Shown piece by piece: positions 14,494 through 21,315 of a stretch of 24,376 nt of DNA; the stretch's first letter is position 1, and every line of letters begins with the position of its first letter. Source of the stretch: JACCQS01 sp050999295 (lineage in GTDB: Bacteria > Actinomycetota > Actinomycetes > Mycobacteriales > Geodermatophilaceae); the NCBI GenBank assembly GCA_050999295.1, contig JBPCPI010000221.1, forward strand, positions 1 through 24,376, written 5' to 3'. A model generated the notes under the pieces. That model saw only the letters and a program-made list of their open reading frames with translations. It was not told the origin of the DNA and did no database searches. The translations under genes were made by a program, and so were the position numbers.

Positions 14494-15585
14494 TTACCTG
14501 CACAGCAGCTCGCCGTAGGCCGCCAGACACCGCTGCGCACAGCTGCGCCAGGTGAACCGCTCCAGCACCAGAGCCCGAGCGTTGCCGCCCATCCGGGCCG
14601 CGAGAGCCGGATCGCCAAGCAGCAGACCGAGCCGGTCGCGTAACGCTCCGACGTCGCCGGGCTCGACCAGAAAACCGGTCTCCCCTTCGTGGATTATCTC
14701 CGGCAGGCCGCCGACCCGGCTGGCCACGACCGGCAGGCCGCTGGCCATCGCCTCGAGCACCGACAATCCGAGCAGCTCGGAGATCCGCACATTCCGGCCG
14801 TAGCAGGTCTGCTGAACCGACGGAAGGGCGAACACGGCGGCGCGCCGGTAGAAGCCGGGCAGCTCGGCATCCGACGGCGACCCGGCGAAGGTGACCGCGC
14901 GTCCCTCGGCGAGGCGGGCGAGCAGACTCCGATAGCCCCGCTCGGGCAGCTGCGGGTCGTGACCGGCCGAGCCGGCGATGACCAGGCGCTCCCCCTCGGG
15001 CAGCGCCTGGATGAGCCGGTCGAGGCCCTTGTGCGGAGTCATCCTCCCGACGAAGAGCACCCCCCGCCGGTCGGCGGCCGGACCCGGTGTGAACCGGCTC
15101 GGATCGGCACCGCCGTAGATCACCCGGGTCCGAGACGGTGCCGCCCCGAGGGTGCTGGCCGAGTACGCCGAGACGGTGAGATACCGGTGGACCAGCCGCG
15201 GGAGCAGACCGAATCGGTCCCGGCCGGCCAACCCGTGATCGGTCACGACCAGTTGCTGGCGCAGGGCGCGTGCGGTGACCGCGGCGATCCGGCTCGGTGC
15301 GCTGAACAGATGATGGGTGTGCACGACGTCGGCCCCGTACACCGCTGCCGGCAACCCGAGCGCGACGGGATGCGCCGGATGCCCGTGTAGCCGGGTCACC
15401 GGGCGCAGCACCCGGATCCGCAAGCCGCCCGGCTCGCGGACGACCTGCGGCCGCGCCCCGAAAGTCACCAGCTCGCAGTCGATGTGTTCGGTTAGCGCCC
15501 GGGCGAGTTCCAGCGGGTAGCGTTCGCCCCCGCCGAACAGTCCCTCGACCCCGAAGGGTGTCGGTGCGACGTGGATGACGCGCAT
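14494..15585 (-). CDS. GT4-family glycosyltransferase
   Basis: A 363-residue GT-B enzyme. The N-terminal lobe starts 'VIHVAPTPFGVEGLFGGGERYPLELARAL', given here as the glycine-rich acceptor loop GVEGLFGGGERY, and includes 'DVVHTHHLFSAPS'. The C-terminal donor lobe has 'VLFVGRMTPHKGLDRLIQAL', 'AVFALPSV' and the GT4 E-x7-E element in 'SELLGLSVLEAMASGLPVVA' followed by 'GGLPEIIHEGETGFLVEPGD'. It transfers a sugar from a nucleotide donor to an unknown acceptor and shows no membrane segment. ATG 15585 is favoured over 15606 because it begins at the first strand. That start shares the CATG bases with the start of the divergent glycosyltransferase. The SD is weak. Confidence 0.9.
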   Translation of the reverse strand: MRVIHVAPTPFGVEGLFGGGERYPLELARALTEHIDCELVTFGARPQVVREPGGLRIRVLRPVTRLHGHPAHPVALGLPAAVYGADVVHTHHLFSAPSRIAAVTARALRQQLVVTDHGLAGRDRFGLLPRLVHRYLTVSAYSASTLGAAPSRTRVIYGGADPSRFTPGPAADRRGVLFVGRMTPHKGLDRLIQALPEGERLVIAGSAGHDPQLPERGYRSLLARLAEGRAVTFAGSPSDAELPGFYRRAAVFALPSVQQTCYGRNVRISELLGLSVLEAMASGLPVVASRVGGLPEIIHEGETGFLVEPGDVGALRDRLGLLLGDPALAARMGGNARALVLERFTWRSCAQRCLAAYGELLCR

Positions 15586-16651
15586 GTTGACGATCGACCT
15601 GCTCACGCTCGGCGATCCCGGACTGTTGACCGGCGGTTACTTGTACCACTGTCGGATGGCTGAGGCCGCCGCCGACCACGACGCCCGGATCCGGTTCCTG
15701 TCCTTCCCGACCTCCCCGTTCCCGCTGCCTGCCGGGTACGCCGGACGCCTGCTCGGCCGGGCCCGCCGCGCCGACACCGACGTCCTGCTCCTGGACAGCA
15801 TCGCCGCCGCCTTCCTCGCACCCTGGTTGGCGACGCACCGGCTGGACCGTCCGCTGGCCGCCATCGTCCACCAGCCCCCAGGCGGCATCGACCACGGCCG
15901 GCTGCGAACCCGGCTGCAGGCGCGGGCCGACGTGCTGACCTACCGCCGGGCGCGCAGGCTGCTGGTGGCCAGCCAGGTGCTCGCGGACAGCTTTGCCGCC
16001 GCGGGGTTCCCAGCGCAGCGGGTGCGGGTCGTGGTCCCCGGCCGTGACGTCGCAGCCGCCCCGTCCGGACCCGCCGAGGACCTCCGCGAGGGCCGCCGTA
16101 CCGCGTTGCTGTCGGTGGGCAACTGGGTTCCCCGTAAGGGCCTGCTCGTCCTGCTCGACGCGTTCGCCCGGCTACCCGCCGAATCGGCCACCCTGCACCT
16201 GGTCGGCGATTCCGAGGCCGACCCGGGCTATGCCCAGCAGGTGCGCGGGCGGCTGGCCCGGGCCGACCTGACCGGGCGGGTACGGGTGCACGGGCCGGTC
16301 AGCAAGAAACGGGTTGCGGCCTTCTACCGCGACGCGGACGTCTTCGTGCTACCGAGTCTGCGCGAGCCGTACGGCACCGTGTACGGCGAGGCCATGGCCT
16401 TCGGGCTGCCGGTGGTCGGCTGGGACGCGGGCAACCTGCCGCACTTGGCCCGAGACGGCCTCGAAGGCGTGGTGCTCGAGCCCGGCGATGTCGATGGGCT
16501 GGCGCGCGCCCTCGGCCGGCTGGCGACCGATCCGGATTATCGGGCCCGGCTGGCCGCGGCGGCCCGCACCCGCGCACTGTCGTTTCCGACCTGGGCGCAG
16601 AGCGCCGCGCTGTTCTTCGCCGAGCTGCGCGAGGTGGCCGCGATGCGATGA
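15584..16651 (+). CDS. GT4-family glycosyltransferase
   Basis: A 355-residue GT-B enzyme. 'LTLGDPGLLTGGYLYHCRM' forms the N-terminal acceptor loop, 'LLSVGNWVPRKGLLVLLDAF' starts the donor lobe, 'VRVHGPVSKKRVAAFYRDAD' follows, and 'LREPYGTVYGEAMAFGLPVV' carries the catalytic/donor-binding glutamates. The donor and acceptor are unknown. ATG 15584 is chosen because the family begins one strand before GDPxLLTGGY; ATG 15575 is an alternative adding three residues. It diverges from the other glycosyltransferase, and the two start codons overlap by two bases, so their promoters must lie in each other's coding sequence. A strong hairpin follows the stop. Confidence 0.9.
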   Translation: MLTIDLLTLGDPGLLTGGYLYHCRMAEAAADHDARIRFLSFPTSPFPLPAGYAGRLLGRARRADTDVLLLDSIAAAFLAPWLATHRLDRPLAAIVHQPPGGIDHGRLRTRLQARADVLTYRRARRLLVASQVLADSFAAAGFPAQRVRVVVPGRDVAAAPSGPAEDLREGRRTALLSVGNWVPRKGLLVLLDAFARLPAESATLHLVGDSEADPGYAQQVRGRLARADLTGRVRVHGPVSKKRVAAFYRDADVFVLPSLREPYGTVYGEAMAFGLPVVGWDAGNLPHLARDGLEGVVLEPGDVDGLARALGRLATDPDYRARLAAAARTRALSFPTWAQSAALFFAELREVAAMR

Positions 16652-16662
16652 ACGTCGGGAGA

Positions 16663-16690
16663 GTTCGAACCGCGACTATGCGGTCCGAAC
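16663..16690. terminator. Bidirectional hairpin terminator
   Basis: GTTCGAACCGC (16663-16673), a six-base loop, then GCGGTCCGAAC (16680-16690): 10 of 11 bases pair. It stands in the 56-base convergent gap between the glycosyltransferase (+) and the histidine phosphatase (-). No U-tract follows, which is usual in actinobacteria. Confidence 0.7.
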
Positions 16691-16707
16691 TGACCCATGG
16701 ATTCCTT

Positions 16708-17277
16708 CTACGGGCAGGGGGACACCTCGTTGAAGGACATCAGCACCGGCCCGTCCGGCCCGATCTGGATCCGCGCCACCGCGGCGTCCCTGACGAACAT
16801 CCGCCAGGCCACTGCGTCCCCGACGCTCAGCGCCCAGGCGATCGCGGCCTTGATCGGTGAGACGTGGCTGACCACGATGATGTCATCGTGGCTTGCCGCG
16901 TCGGCAAGATCCTGACATGCGCCGCGCACCCGAGCGCCTACGGCGGCCAGTGACTCTCCGCCAGCCGGGACGTGCGCCACATCCGCCCGCCACCGCCGCC
17001 ACAATCCCGCCGGGACGGAGGCGACCTGCTGGCCGTCGAGGTCGCCGTAGTCCATCTCGATCCAGCGTTCGTCGATCTCGACGGCTCCGCCGAAGGCTTG
17101 CGCCGTGGCACGAGCCCGGGTCAGCGGGCTGGAGATCACCCTGGCCGGGGACGGGAATGCGGACGCGAGGGCCTGCGCCTGCCTGCGGCCGAGATCGGTC
17201 AGCGGCGGGTCCGCCCGGCCGAGCAGCAGCCCTTCGGCGTTCGCGGCGGTCTGCCCGTGGCGAACCAGGACCAGCAC
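16708..17277 (-). CDS. Histidine phosphatase family protein
   Basis: A 189-residue member of the phosphoglycerate-mutase-like branch 1. The RHG motif is 'LVRHGQTAAN' with H7 as the phosphorylated nucleophile. R54 is in 'SSPLTRARATA', E74 in 'WIEMDYGDLDG' and the second histidine H138 in 'IVVSHVSPIKAAI'. The overall pattern ('MDYGDLDG', 'AGGESLAAVGARV') is closest to CobC/broad-specificity phosphatases. It would remove phosphate from a small metabolite; the substrate is unknown. GTG 17277 is the only usual start in the open frame (a stop lies 11 codons upstream) and has no SD. It sits 118 bases after the kinase gene on the same strand. Confidence 0.88.
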   Translation of the reverse strand: MLVLVRHGQTAANAEGLLLGRADPPLTDLGRRQAQALASAFPSPARVISSPLTRARATAQAFGGAVEIDERWIEMDYGDLDGQQVASVPAGLWRRWRADVAHVPAGGESLAAVGARVRGACQDLADAASHDDIIVVSHVSPIKAAIAWALSVGDAVAWRMFVRDAAVARIQIGPDGPVLMSFNEVSPCP

Positions 17278-17395
17278 CAGCAGACCGTACCGAGTCCGGG
17301 CGCCGGGCCGTTACGTACGGACACCCGGTTGGGATCACCTTGTCGCCCGCCGAATCGGGGGGTGGGTTGGGACCGGGTCAGCGGTCGGGTGATTT

Positions 17396-18289
17396 CTAGG
17401 GCGCGAGCCGGCCCGCGACCTCGACGAGGTTTGGCTGATCCAGACACTCCAGTACGCATCGGGCGAACAACCACAGCGTCAGTCGACGGGCATCCAGGTC
17501 GAGAAGGTCGGCCATCCGCCCGGCGAAGCCGGTCGGGTCGGCGACCAGCCGCTCCGCGCAGTTCAGCATGTGCTGCACGGCGTCGTAGGCGGGATCCCCG
17601 AGGTAGGGCTTTGGGTCGATCACCAGCCATGGTTCACGTTGAGCTGCAAGGACATTGCCAGCATGCAGGTCGGTGCACAGCAGCAAAGGGAATACCGCTG
17701 AGCGGGGCAGGTCCCGGAACAGGGTCATCGCCTGGCGCGCGATTCCGGGATCCAGAGTCGATGTCGAACCCTCGAACTTCGCCTCGAACTCCGCCGCCCA
17801 GTCGTCGCACATCTCGTACAGCGGCCTGAACGGATGGTCGTCTGAGGGCTGGATCAGAAGCCGCTTGAGCAAGCCCGCGAGGATGACGTCCTGCTCGGGT
17901 TCGTCGACGACGCTGCCCAGCGAGGTTCCTGGGGTGCACCGCTCGAGCAGCAGCGCGCTGGTCCGAACGGCGGTCTCCGCCGCGTACACCCGGACCGCCC
18001 CGCTGCCCGACCAGACCCGCAGGGCCTCGCCCTCGTGAGCCGCCTCGGGATGGTGCCAGCCGACCTTGAGCACCCGCTCTTCACCGGACGCGTCGACGGC
18101 TGGTGCGACCCACGAGCAACTCCCACCCGGCTCGTACGGCTCTCCCAGCCGCAACGCCCAACGTGCCGCCAGGTCGGAAACCAGCTCCGGCAGTTCCGCG
18201 AGCCACTCTCGCAGGTCAGCAGAGCCCGCATCGTCGCCGGATTCTCGCAGTGGCCGTGGGATTCGGATTCGCAATGCCCGCCCGTCCAT
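17396..18289 (-). CDS. Aminoglycoside/hydroxyurea phosphotransferase family protein, APH(6)-like
   Basis: A 297-residue kinase-fold protein. The N-terminal lobe has 'CSWVAPAVDASGEERVLKVG' with K75 as the ATP-binding lysine and acidic residues near 86-88. The catalytic loop is 'LLCTDLHAGNVL' with D207 and N212. The metal-binding D225 is in 'LVIDPKPYLGDPAYDAVQHM', a segment characteristic of the streptomycin-6-kinase/hydroxyurea-kinase family. Such enzymes phosphorylate aminoglycosides or unrelated small molecules, and many chromosomal members give no resistance. ATG 18289 gives a full-length protein. It follows the decayed ankyrin fragment by about 54 bases and precedes the histidine phosphatase. 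No resistance phenotype can be claimed from sequence. Confidence 0.88.
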   Translation of the reverse strand: MDGRALRIRIPRPLRESGDDAGSADLREWLAELPELVSDLAARWALRLGEPYEPGGSCSWVAPAVDASGEERVLKVGWHHPEAAHEGEALRVWSGSGAVRVYAAETAVRTSALLLERCTPGTSLGSVVDEPEQDVILAGLLKRLLIQPSDDHPFRPLYEMCDDWAAEFEAKFEGSTSTLDPGIARQAMTLFRDLPRSAVFPLLLCTDLHAGNVLAAQREPWLVIDPKPYLGDPAYDAVQHMLNCAERLVADPTGFAGRMADLLDLDARRLTLWLFARCVLECLDQPNLVEVAGRLAP

Positions 18290-18343
18290 ATCTCGTCGTA
18301 CGCCGTTGGCCCCTTCGCAGCGGGCTGTGGTGAACCATTTCTG

Positions 18344-18602
18344 TCATGGCAGTGCTGCGTACCGGGCCAGCAATGCGTCGATTGCCGTCACCGATCGGCG
18401 GCGTGAAGCGGGTCGGTGCGACGACGGCGAGCAGCGCTTGGACCGTACCCGGGTAGTCGCCGTCCTCGGCGCGGTTGTTCTGCACACCCCACAGCGCGCA
18501 GTCCAGCGGCGTGGGTCCTCCGGAATCGAACGCGTGGTCGTGCAGGTCCGCGCCCCGCTCGAGCAGCAGCCGACGTAGCGCGGGTGCCAGACCAGCGAAC
18601 AT
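18344..18602 (-). pseudogene. Ankyrin-repeat protein remnant (5'-truncated, frameshifted)
   Basis: The frame from ATG 18602 reads 'FAGLAPALRRLLLERGADLHDH', 'PTPLDCALWGVQNNRAEDGDYPGTVQALL' (in parts PTPLDCALWGV and DGDYPGTVQALL) and 'APTRFTPPIGDG'. This is an ankyrin-type ending lacking its first repeats. Near 18388 the family-like tail IDALLARYAALP appears only after a shift of frame, ending at TGA 18346-18344. One extra base in the GACGGCAATC stretch would explain this. Without the shift the frame runs on with low-complexity residues to 18216, into the kinase gene. The start overlaps the stop of the ACT fragment. Confidence 0.55.
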
Positions 18603-18868
18603 CACCCCATTGTCGGCCTATCAGCGGTGAAAGCAGCGTCAGAATGCTGGGCGTCCTCGACCCGGCAGCCGGCCGCCACGATAGCGGCGCAGGCGGCGGG
18701 CAGCCGATCTGCGCGTACGAAGCGGTAGTCCGTCTCGAAGGTCGCGACCAGCAGTAGCGGGATGCCGGCAGCAGCGAGTGGATAGGTCAGCGCAGCCGCG
18801 ACCCCCGTGACTGAGAAGTCCATCGCGCCGTTGAGCGGGCTTTCCACGCCGACCGGGCCATTCATCAC
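18602..18868 (-). pseudogene. ACT-domain protein, C-terminal half (possibly truncated)
   Basis: An 88-residue frame containing 'GAMDFSVTGVAAALTYPLAAAGIPLLLVATFETDYRFV', described here by its parts: DFSVTGV, LAAAGIP and FETDYRFV. This is the hallmark of the second ACT domain in small ACT_7-type ligand-binding proteins, followed by 'RLPAACAAIVAAGCRVED'. The N-terminal half expected in family members (about 120-140 residues) is missing. Upstream the frame continues to a stop at about 18950 without ACT-like sequence. It could still be expressed as a short protein from GTG or ATG near 18868. It is probably an amino-acid-binding regulatory protein in its intact form. Confidence 0.5.
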
Positions 18869-18884
18869 GAGACCCGCGTCGGAG

Positions 18885-19118
18885 CTAACAGCGGACTGCG
18901 CGGCGCCGCCTTGGGCGACGGCGCCGCATGGCCAGTTGGCTCACGTCCACATCCAGCGCATGGGCCACTCGGATCCGCAGTTGCTCGGTGGTAATGCCCT
19001 CCTCGGAAAGGATCTGAGTGGCCACCCCGTCCACCTCGACGAGGCCGAGCAGCAGATGCTCGGTGCCAGCACATCGGTGGCCGAGCCGATCAGCGTGGTC
19101 CGAGAGTAGTATCGCTAC
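18885..19118 (-). pseudogene. Clp N-terminal-domain protein fragment without a start codon
   Basis: The minus frame ending at TAG 18887-18885 encodes LGHRCAGTEHLLLGLVEVDG (the Clp-N 'xGTEHLLLGL' signature), then 'VATQILSEEGITTEQLRIRV', 'DVSQLAM' and a basic tail rich in arginine. The frame is open back to a TAG at 19121-19119 but contains no ATG, GTG or TTG before the signature, and about 20 residues expected before it are missing. The fragment overlaps a 30-bp palindrome at its 5' end. Intact relatives bind misfolded substrates for Clp ATPases or stand alone as small Clp-N proteins. It is too short for standard ORF calling and is probably a relic. Confidence 0.6.
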
Positions 19119-19134
19119 CTATAGCGACGCTACT
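19105..19134. promoter_or_regulatory. 30-bp interrupted palindrome, operator-like
   Basis: AGTA-N3-TCGCTA-CCTA-TAGCGA-N3-TACT is symmetrical about 19119/19120. It overlaps the stop codon of the methyltransferase gene and lies at the 5' edge of the Clp-N fragment. TCGCTA...TAGCGA half-sites are typical of TetR-type operators. No TetR gene is in the window, so it may be an orphan operator left from the promoter of the decayed Clp-N gene, or a terminator for the methyltransferase. Confidence 0.5.
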
Positions 19135-19960
19135 GCCACGGCTCGCTATCCTGAGCCAGCCGCCGAAACTGGCGCGCGTAGACGAGGTGCAGCAGTCCGG
19201 CGACCTGCCGGTACGGGTCGCGGTGGCCCGCTTCCCGTTCGGCGGCCAGCAGCAGGTCGAGTTCGTCCGGCGACGGCGGTTCTTCGTCGTTGCGATGGTC
19301 GGTGAAGACCCTGACGCCGTACCAGTCATCGCGTTGCCAGCCGTCTGCGCTCAGGATCGGGTCAAGATCCTCAGGCGTGTGTGCGCGGGCAGCCAGGCCG
19401 AGTCGGTTGACGTAGGACAGGCTGTCGAAGGCTGCTACGGACTCGCCCCAGTTCCCCTGCAGCCCAGCGCGCATCGCCATCGCATGCCCGTTGCGTACGA
19501 GCAAGGACAGCGTGGCCCGCCTGGCTGCCACGCGGGACAGGGCGCGGAGCATGGGTGTGACGTCGTCGAGGTTAGGCAGCACGCCGTGGCAGAGGATCAC
19601 GTCGAACGGACCGGGCGCGAGATCGCAAACGGCCTCGGCTGGTCCCTCGATAAGTTGCACCCTGGCCTGCACGTCAGCTGGCTCCGCGTTCAGGGCCGAA
19701 GCGAATCTGGCCAACAGGTCGGCTGAGATGTCGAACCCGGTTACCCGGTGTCCGGCCCGGGCCAGCAGGATCGCCTGGGTGCCCTGACCGCAGCCGACGT
19801 CGAGCACCCTGGCCCCTTGCAGGTTCTGCCCAGCCAAGACCTCGGCCAGCTGCGCGGCCAGCACCCGTTGGCGTACGACATCTCTGAGCTGTCCCAGGAC
19901 GCCGATCCAGGCATCGACGCCGTCGAGGAACCGAGTGTTGGCCTCGGGTTGATCGGCCAC
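19130..19960 (-). CDS. Class I SAM-dependent methyltransferase
   Basis: A 276-residue Rossmann methyltransferase. Motif I is 'VLDVGCGQGTQAILLA' (residues about 52-67), the acidic end of strand 2 is 'VTGFDIS', motif II is near 'VQLIEGPAEAV' and motif IV is 'FDVILCHGVLPNLDD'. The layout, including 'VARRATLSLLVRNGHAMAMRA', resembles tRNA-modifying CmoM/SmtA-like enzymes, but the substrate is not certain. GTG 19960 lies 14 bases after the dodecin stop, so the two form an operon. The SD is poor. The stop codon lies inside a 30-bp palindrome. Confidence 0.85.
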   Translation of the reverse strand: MADQPEANTRFLDGVDAWIGVLGQLRDVVRQRVLAAQLAEVLAGQNLQGARVLDVGCGQGTQAILLARAGHRVTGFDISADLLARFASALNAEPADVQARVQLIEGPAEAVCDLAPGPFDVILCHGVLPNLDDVTPMLRALSRVAARRATLSLLVRNGHAMAMRAGLQGNWGESVAAFDSLSYVNRLGLAARAHTPEDLDPILSADGWQRDDWYGVRVFTDHRNDEEPPSPDELDLLLAAEREAGHRDPYRQVAGLLHLVYARQFRRLAQDSEPWQ

Positions 19961-19974
19961 CGGCGAGAGCTCGG

Positions 19975-20187
19975 CTACTCGTCGTCGAGCCGGAAGCCGA
20001 CCTTGAGCCCGACCTGGAAGTGCTCGATCGCACCGTCGACGAGGTGCCCGCGGATCTCGGTGACCTCGAACCAGTCGAGGTTGTGCAGCGTCCGGCCAGC
20101 CCTGGCCACCCCGTTCCGGATTGCCGCTTCGACACCCTCGGTGCTGGTCCCGACGATTTCGGTGACCCGATAGACGTTGTCTGCCAT
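19975..20187 (-). CDS. Dodecin family flavin-binding protein
   Basis: A 70-residue protein with the dodecin pattern: 'VYRVTEIVGTSTEGVEAAI' then 'RTLHNLDWFEVTEIRGHL' with Trp39 at the flavin-stacking position, and 'HFQVGLKVGFRLDD' as last strand. Dodecins form hollow dodecamers that store and buffer riboflavin, FMN or FAD. ATG 20187 has a clear GGAGG SD. A long upstream extension to 20367 in the same frame crosses the palindromic element and is not coding. It is cotranscribed with the methyltransferase. The flavin link to the cyclohydrolase II gene 7 kb away is thematic only. Confidence 0.93.
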   Translation of the reverse strand: MADNVYRVTEIVGTSTEGVEAAIRNGVARAGRTLHNLDWFEVTEIRGHLVDGAIEHFQVGLKVGFRLDDE

Positions 20188-20276
20188 GACTGCCTCCTGT
20201 CGAGGTTCGTGAGGTGCGTAGTTGCTTTCGGGCGAACGTAGTACGGCCCCGGCTGGGCGAGGCGGGGACTGTGCGA

Positions 20277-20347
20277 GTTGATCATCGGAAAAGCCGGGTT
20301 TGTCGGGCGAAATCGGCCGAACAAACCCGGAAACTCCGATGATCAAC
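20277..20347. repeat. Palindromic element copy C
   Basis: A 71-bp element with perfect 13-bp arms (GTTGATCATCGGA and its complement), an inner CCGGGTTTGT/ACAAACCCGG stem and a loop with GCGAAATCGG. Unlike copies A and B it lies between divergent genes (dodecin - and lipoprotein +), 26 bases before the lipoprotein ATG, so it cannot be a simple end-of-gene terminator. It may instead fall in the 5' leader of one transcript or have entered the promoter region as a mobile palindrome. Confidence 0.85.
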
Positions 20348-20373
20348 TCGAGTTCACCGGGCATCATCGGGTC

Positions 20374-21300
20374 ATGCGGACACTGAGCGGACTGGTCTCC
20401 GGACTGATGGCCGTACTCGCGGTGGTGTCCGGATGTGCCACCTCTGGCAACCCCACGGACTCGGCTGACCGGCCCTCCGACGCGGCGGCGGAGTCGGCGC
20501 AGCCCACGGCCCCGGTGGCAACCCCAGCCGTGCCCGGGATGAGCGCGCTCGCCGTACGGCTGCGAACCGATGTCGCGGTCGGCGGACAGTTTCAGACCCG
20601 GATCACCAATACCGGGTCCGAGCCGTTCAGCGTGGTCGCGGTCAGCCTGGATTCGCCCGGATTCGAGCAGCTGCCCTTCGGTGGGCGTCCGGCCACCTAC
20701 CAGCCGGGGGCGACGATCGACCTGCCCACCCCGTACGGCTCAGCCCGGTGCGGTGATGGCAGCACGGTCGACCCGGCCTATACCGCCCTGCAGGTCCAGC
20801 GACCCGACGGCCGGATGGAGGAGGTGCGGGTACCGCTGGGGGCGCCCGATGACATCCTGGATCGGATCCACACTGAGGAGTGCCATCTGCTCGCCCTGAC
20901 CGCAGCGGTCGAGGTGACTCTCGGCGGATTCACCCTCGCTGATGCCGACGGGGAGGCCATCCTGCAGGCCGATATCACCCTGACCCGGGGGACCAGCACC
21001 GAGGAGATCGCCCTCACCGAACTGCGCGGGAGCGTGGTCTTCGACGTGTCTTTCGCCGCGGACGGTGACCCGCCACCCGCCTTGCCCGCGCAGGACAGCG
21101 AGCTCGTGGTGCCGGTCGTACTGCGGATGACCGGGCGCGGCTGTGACGCGCATGTGCTCGGCGAGACCAAGCAGCCGTTCCTGTTCCGCTACTTCGTCAG
21201 CTTCGACGGTGGCCAACCGCAGTACGGAGTGCTGGAGGTCTCGACCGCGCAGCGCGACGCCCTGTGGAGCTACGTCGAGGTGGCCTGCGCCGACGCCTGA
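20374..21300 (+). CDS. Putative secreted lipoprotein, function unknown
   Basis: A 308-residue protein with a lipoprotein signal peptide: basic start, hydrophobic core (LVSGLMAVLAVV) and lipobox VSGC with the modified cysteine at 21. A Ser/Thr/Pro/Ala-rich linker follows (residues 22-58). The mature part is beta-rich with four cysteines in 'SARCGDGS', 'TEECHLL', 'GRGCDAH' and 'EVACADA', probably two extracytoplasmic disulfides. I do not recognise a catalytic motif. The fold could be an immunoglobulin-like or DUF4232-like domain. ATG 20374 is chosen over the earlier frame opening because the latter would translate palindromic element C. It converges on pobA with a 15-base gap. Confidence 0.8.
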   Translation: MRTLSGLVSGLMAVLAVVSGCATSGNPTDSADRPSDAAAESAQPTAPVATPAVPGMSALAVRLRTDVAVGGQFQTRITNTGSEPFSVVAVSLDSPGFEQLPFGGRPATYQPGATIDLPTPYGSARCGDGSTVDPAYTALQVQRPDGRMEEVRVPLGAPDDILDRIHTEECHLLALTAAVEVTLGGFTLADADGEAILQADITLTRGTSTEEIALTELRGSVVFDVSFAADGDPPPALPAQDSELVVPVVLRMTGRGCDAHVLGETKQPFLFRYFVSFDGGQPQYGVLEVSTAQRDALWSYVEVACADA

Positions 21301-21315
21301 GGCAGCCAGGCGGGT

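Noticed and set aside
14429..15895. 488-codon antisense/alternate minus frame across the glycosyltransferases
   Set aside because: It crosses both GT4 genes in the wrong frame and is low-complexity; both GT genes have complete motifs.
17396..18289. Call as a proven antibiotic-resistance gene
   Set aside because: The family is clear but many chromosomal APH(6)/hydroxyurea-kinase relatives have other or unknown substrates; sequence alone does not show resistance.
20188..20367. N-terminal extension of dodecin through element C
   Set aside because: The dodecin fold starts at ATG 20187 with a GGAGG SD; the extension translates the palindromic repeat.
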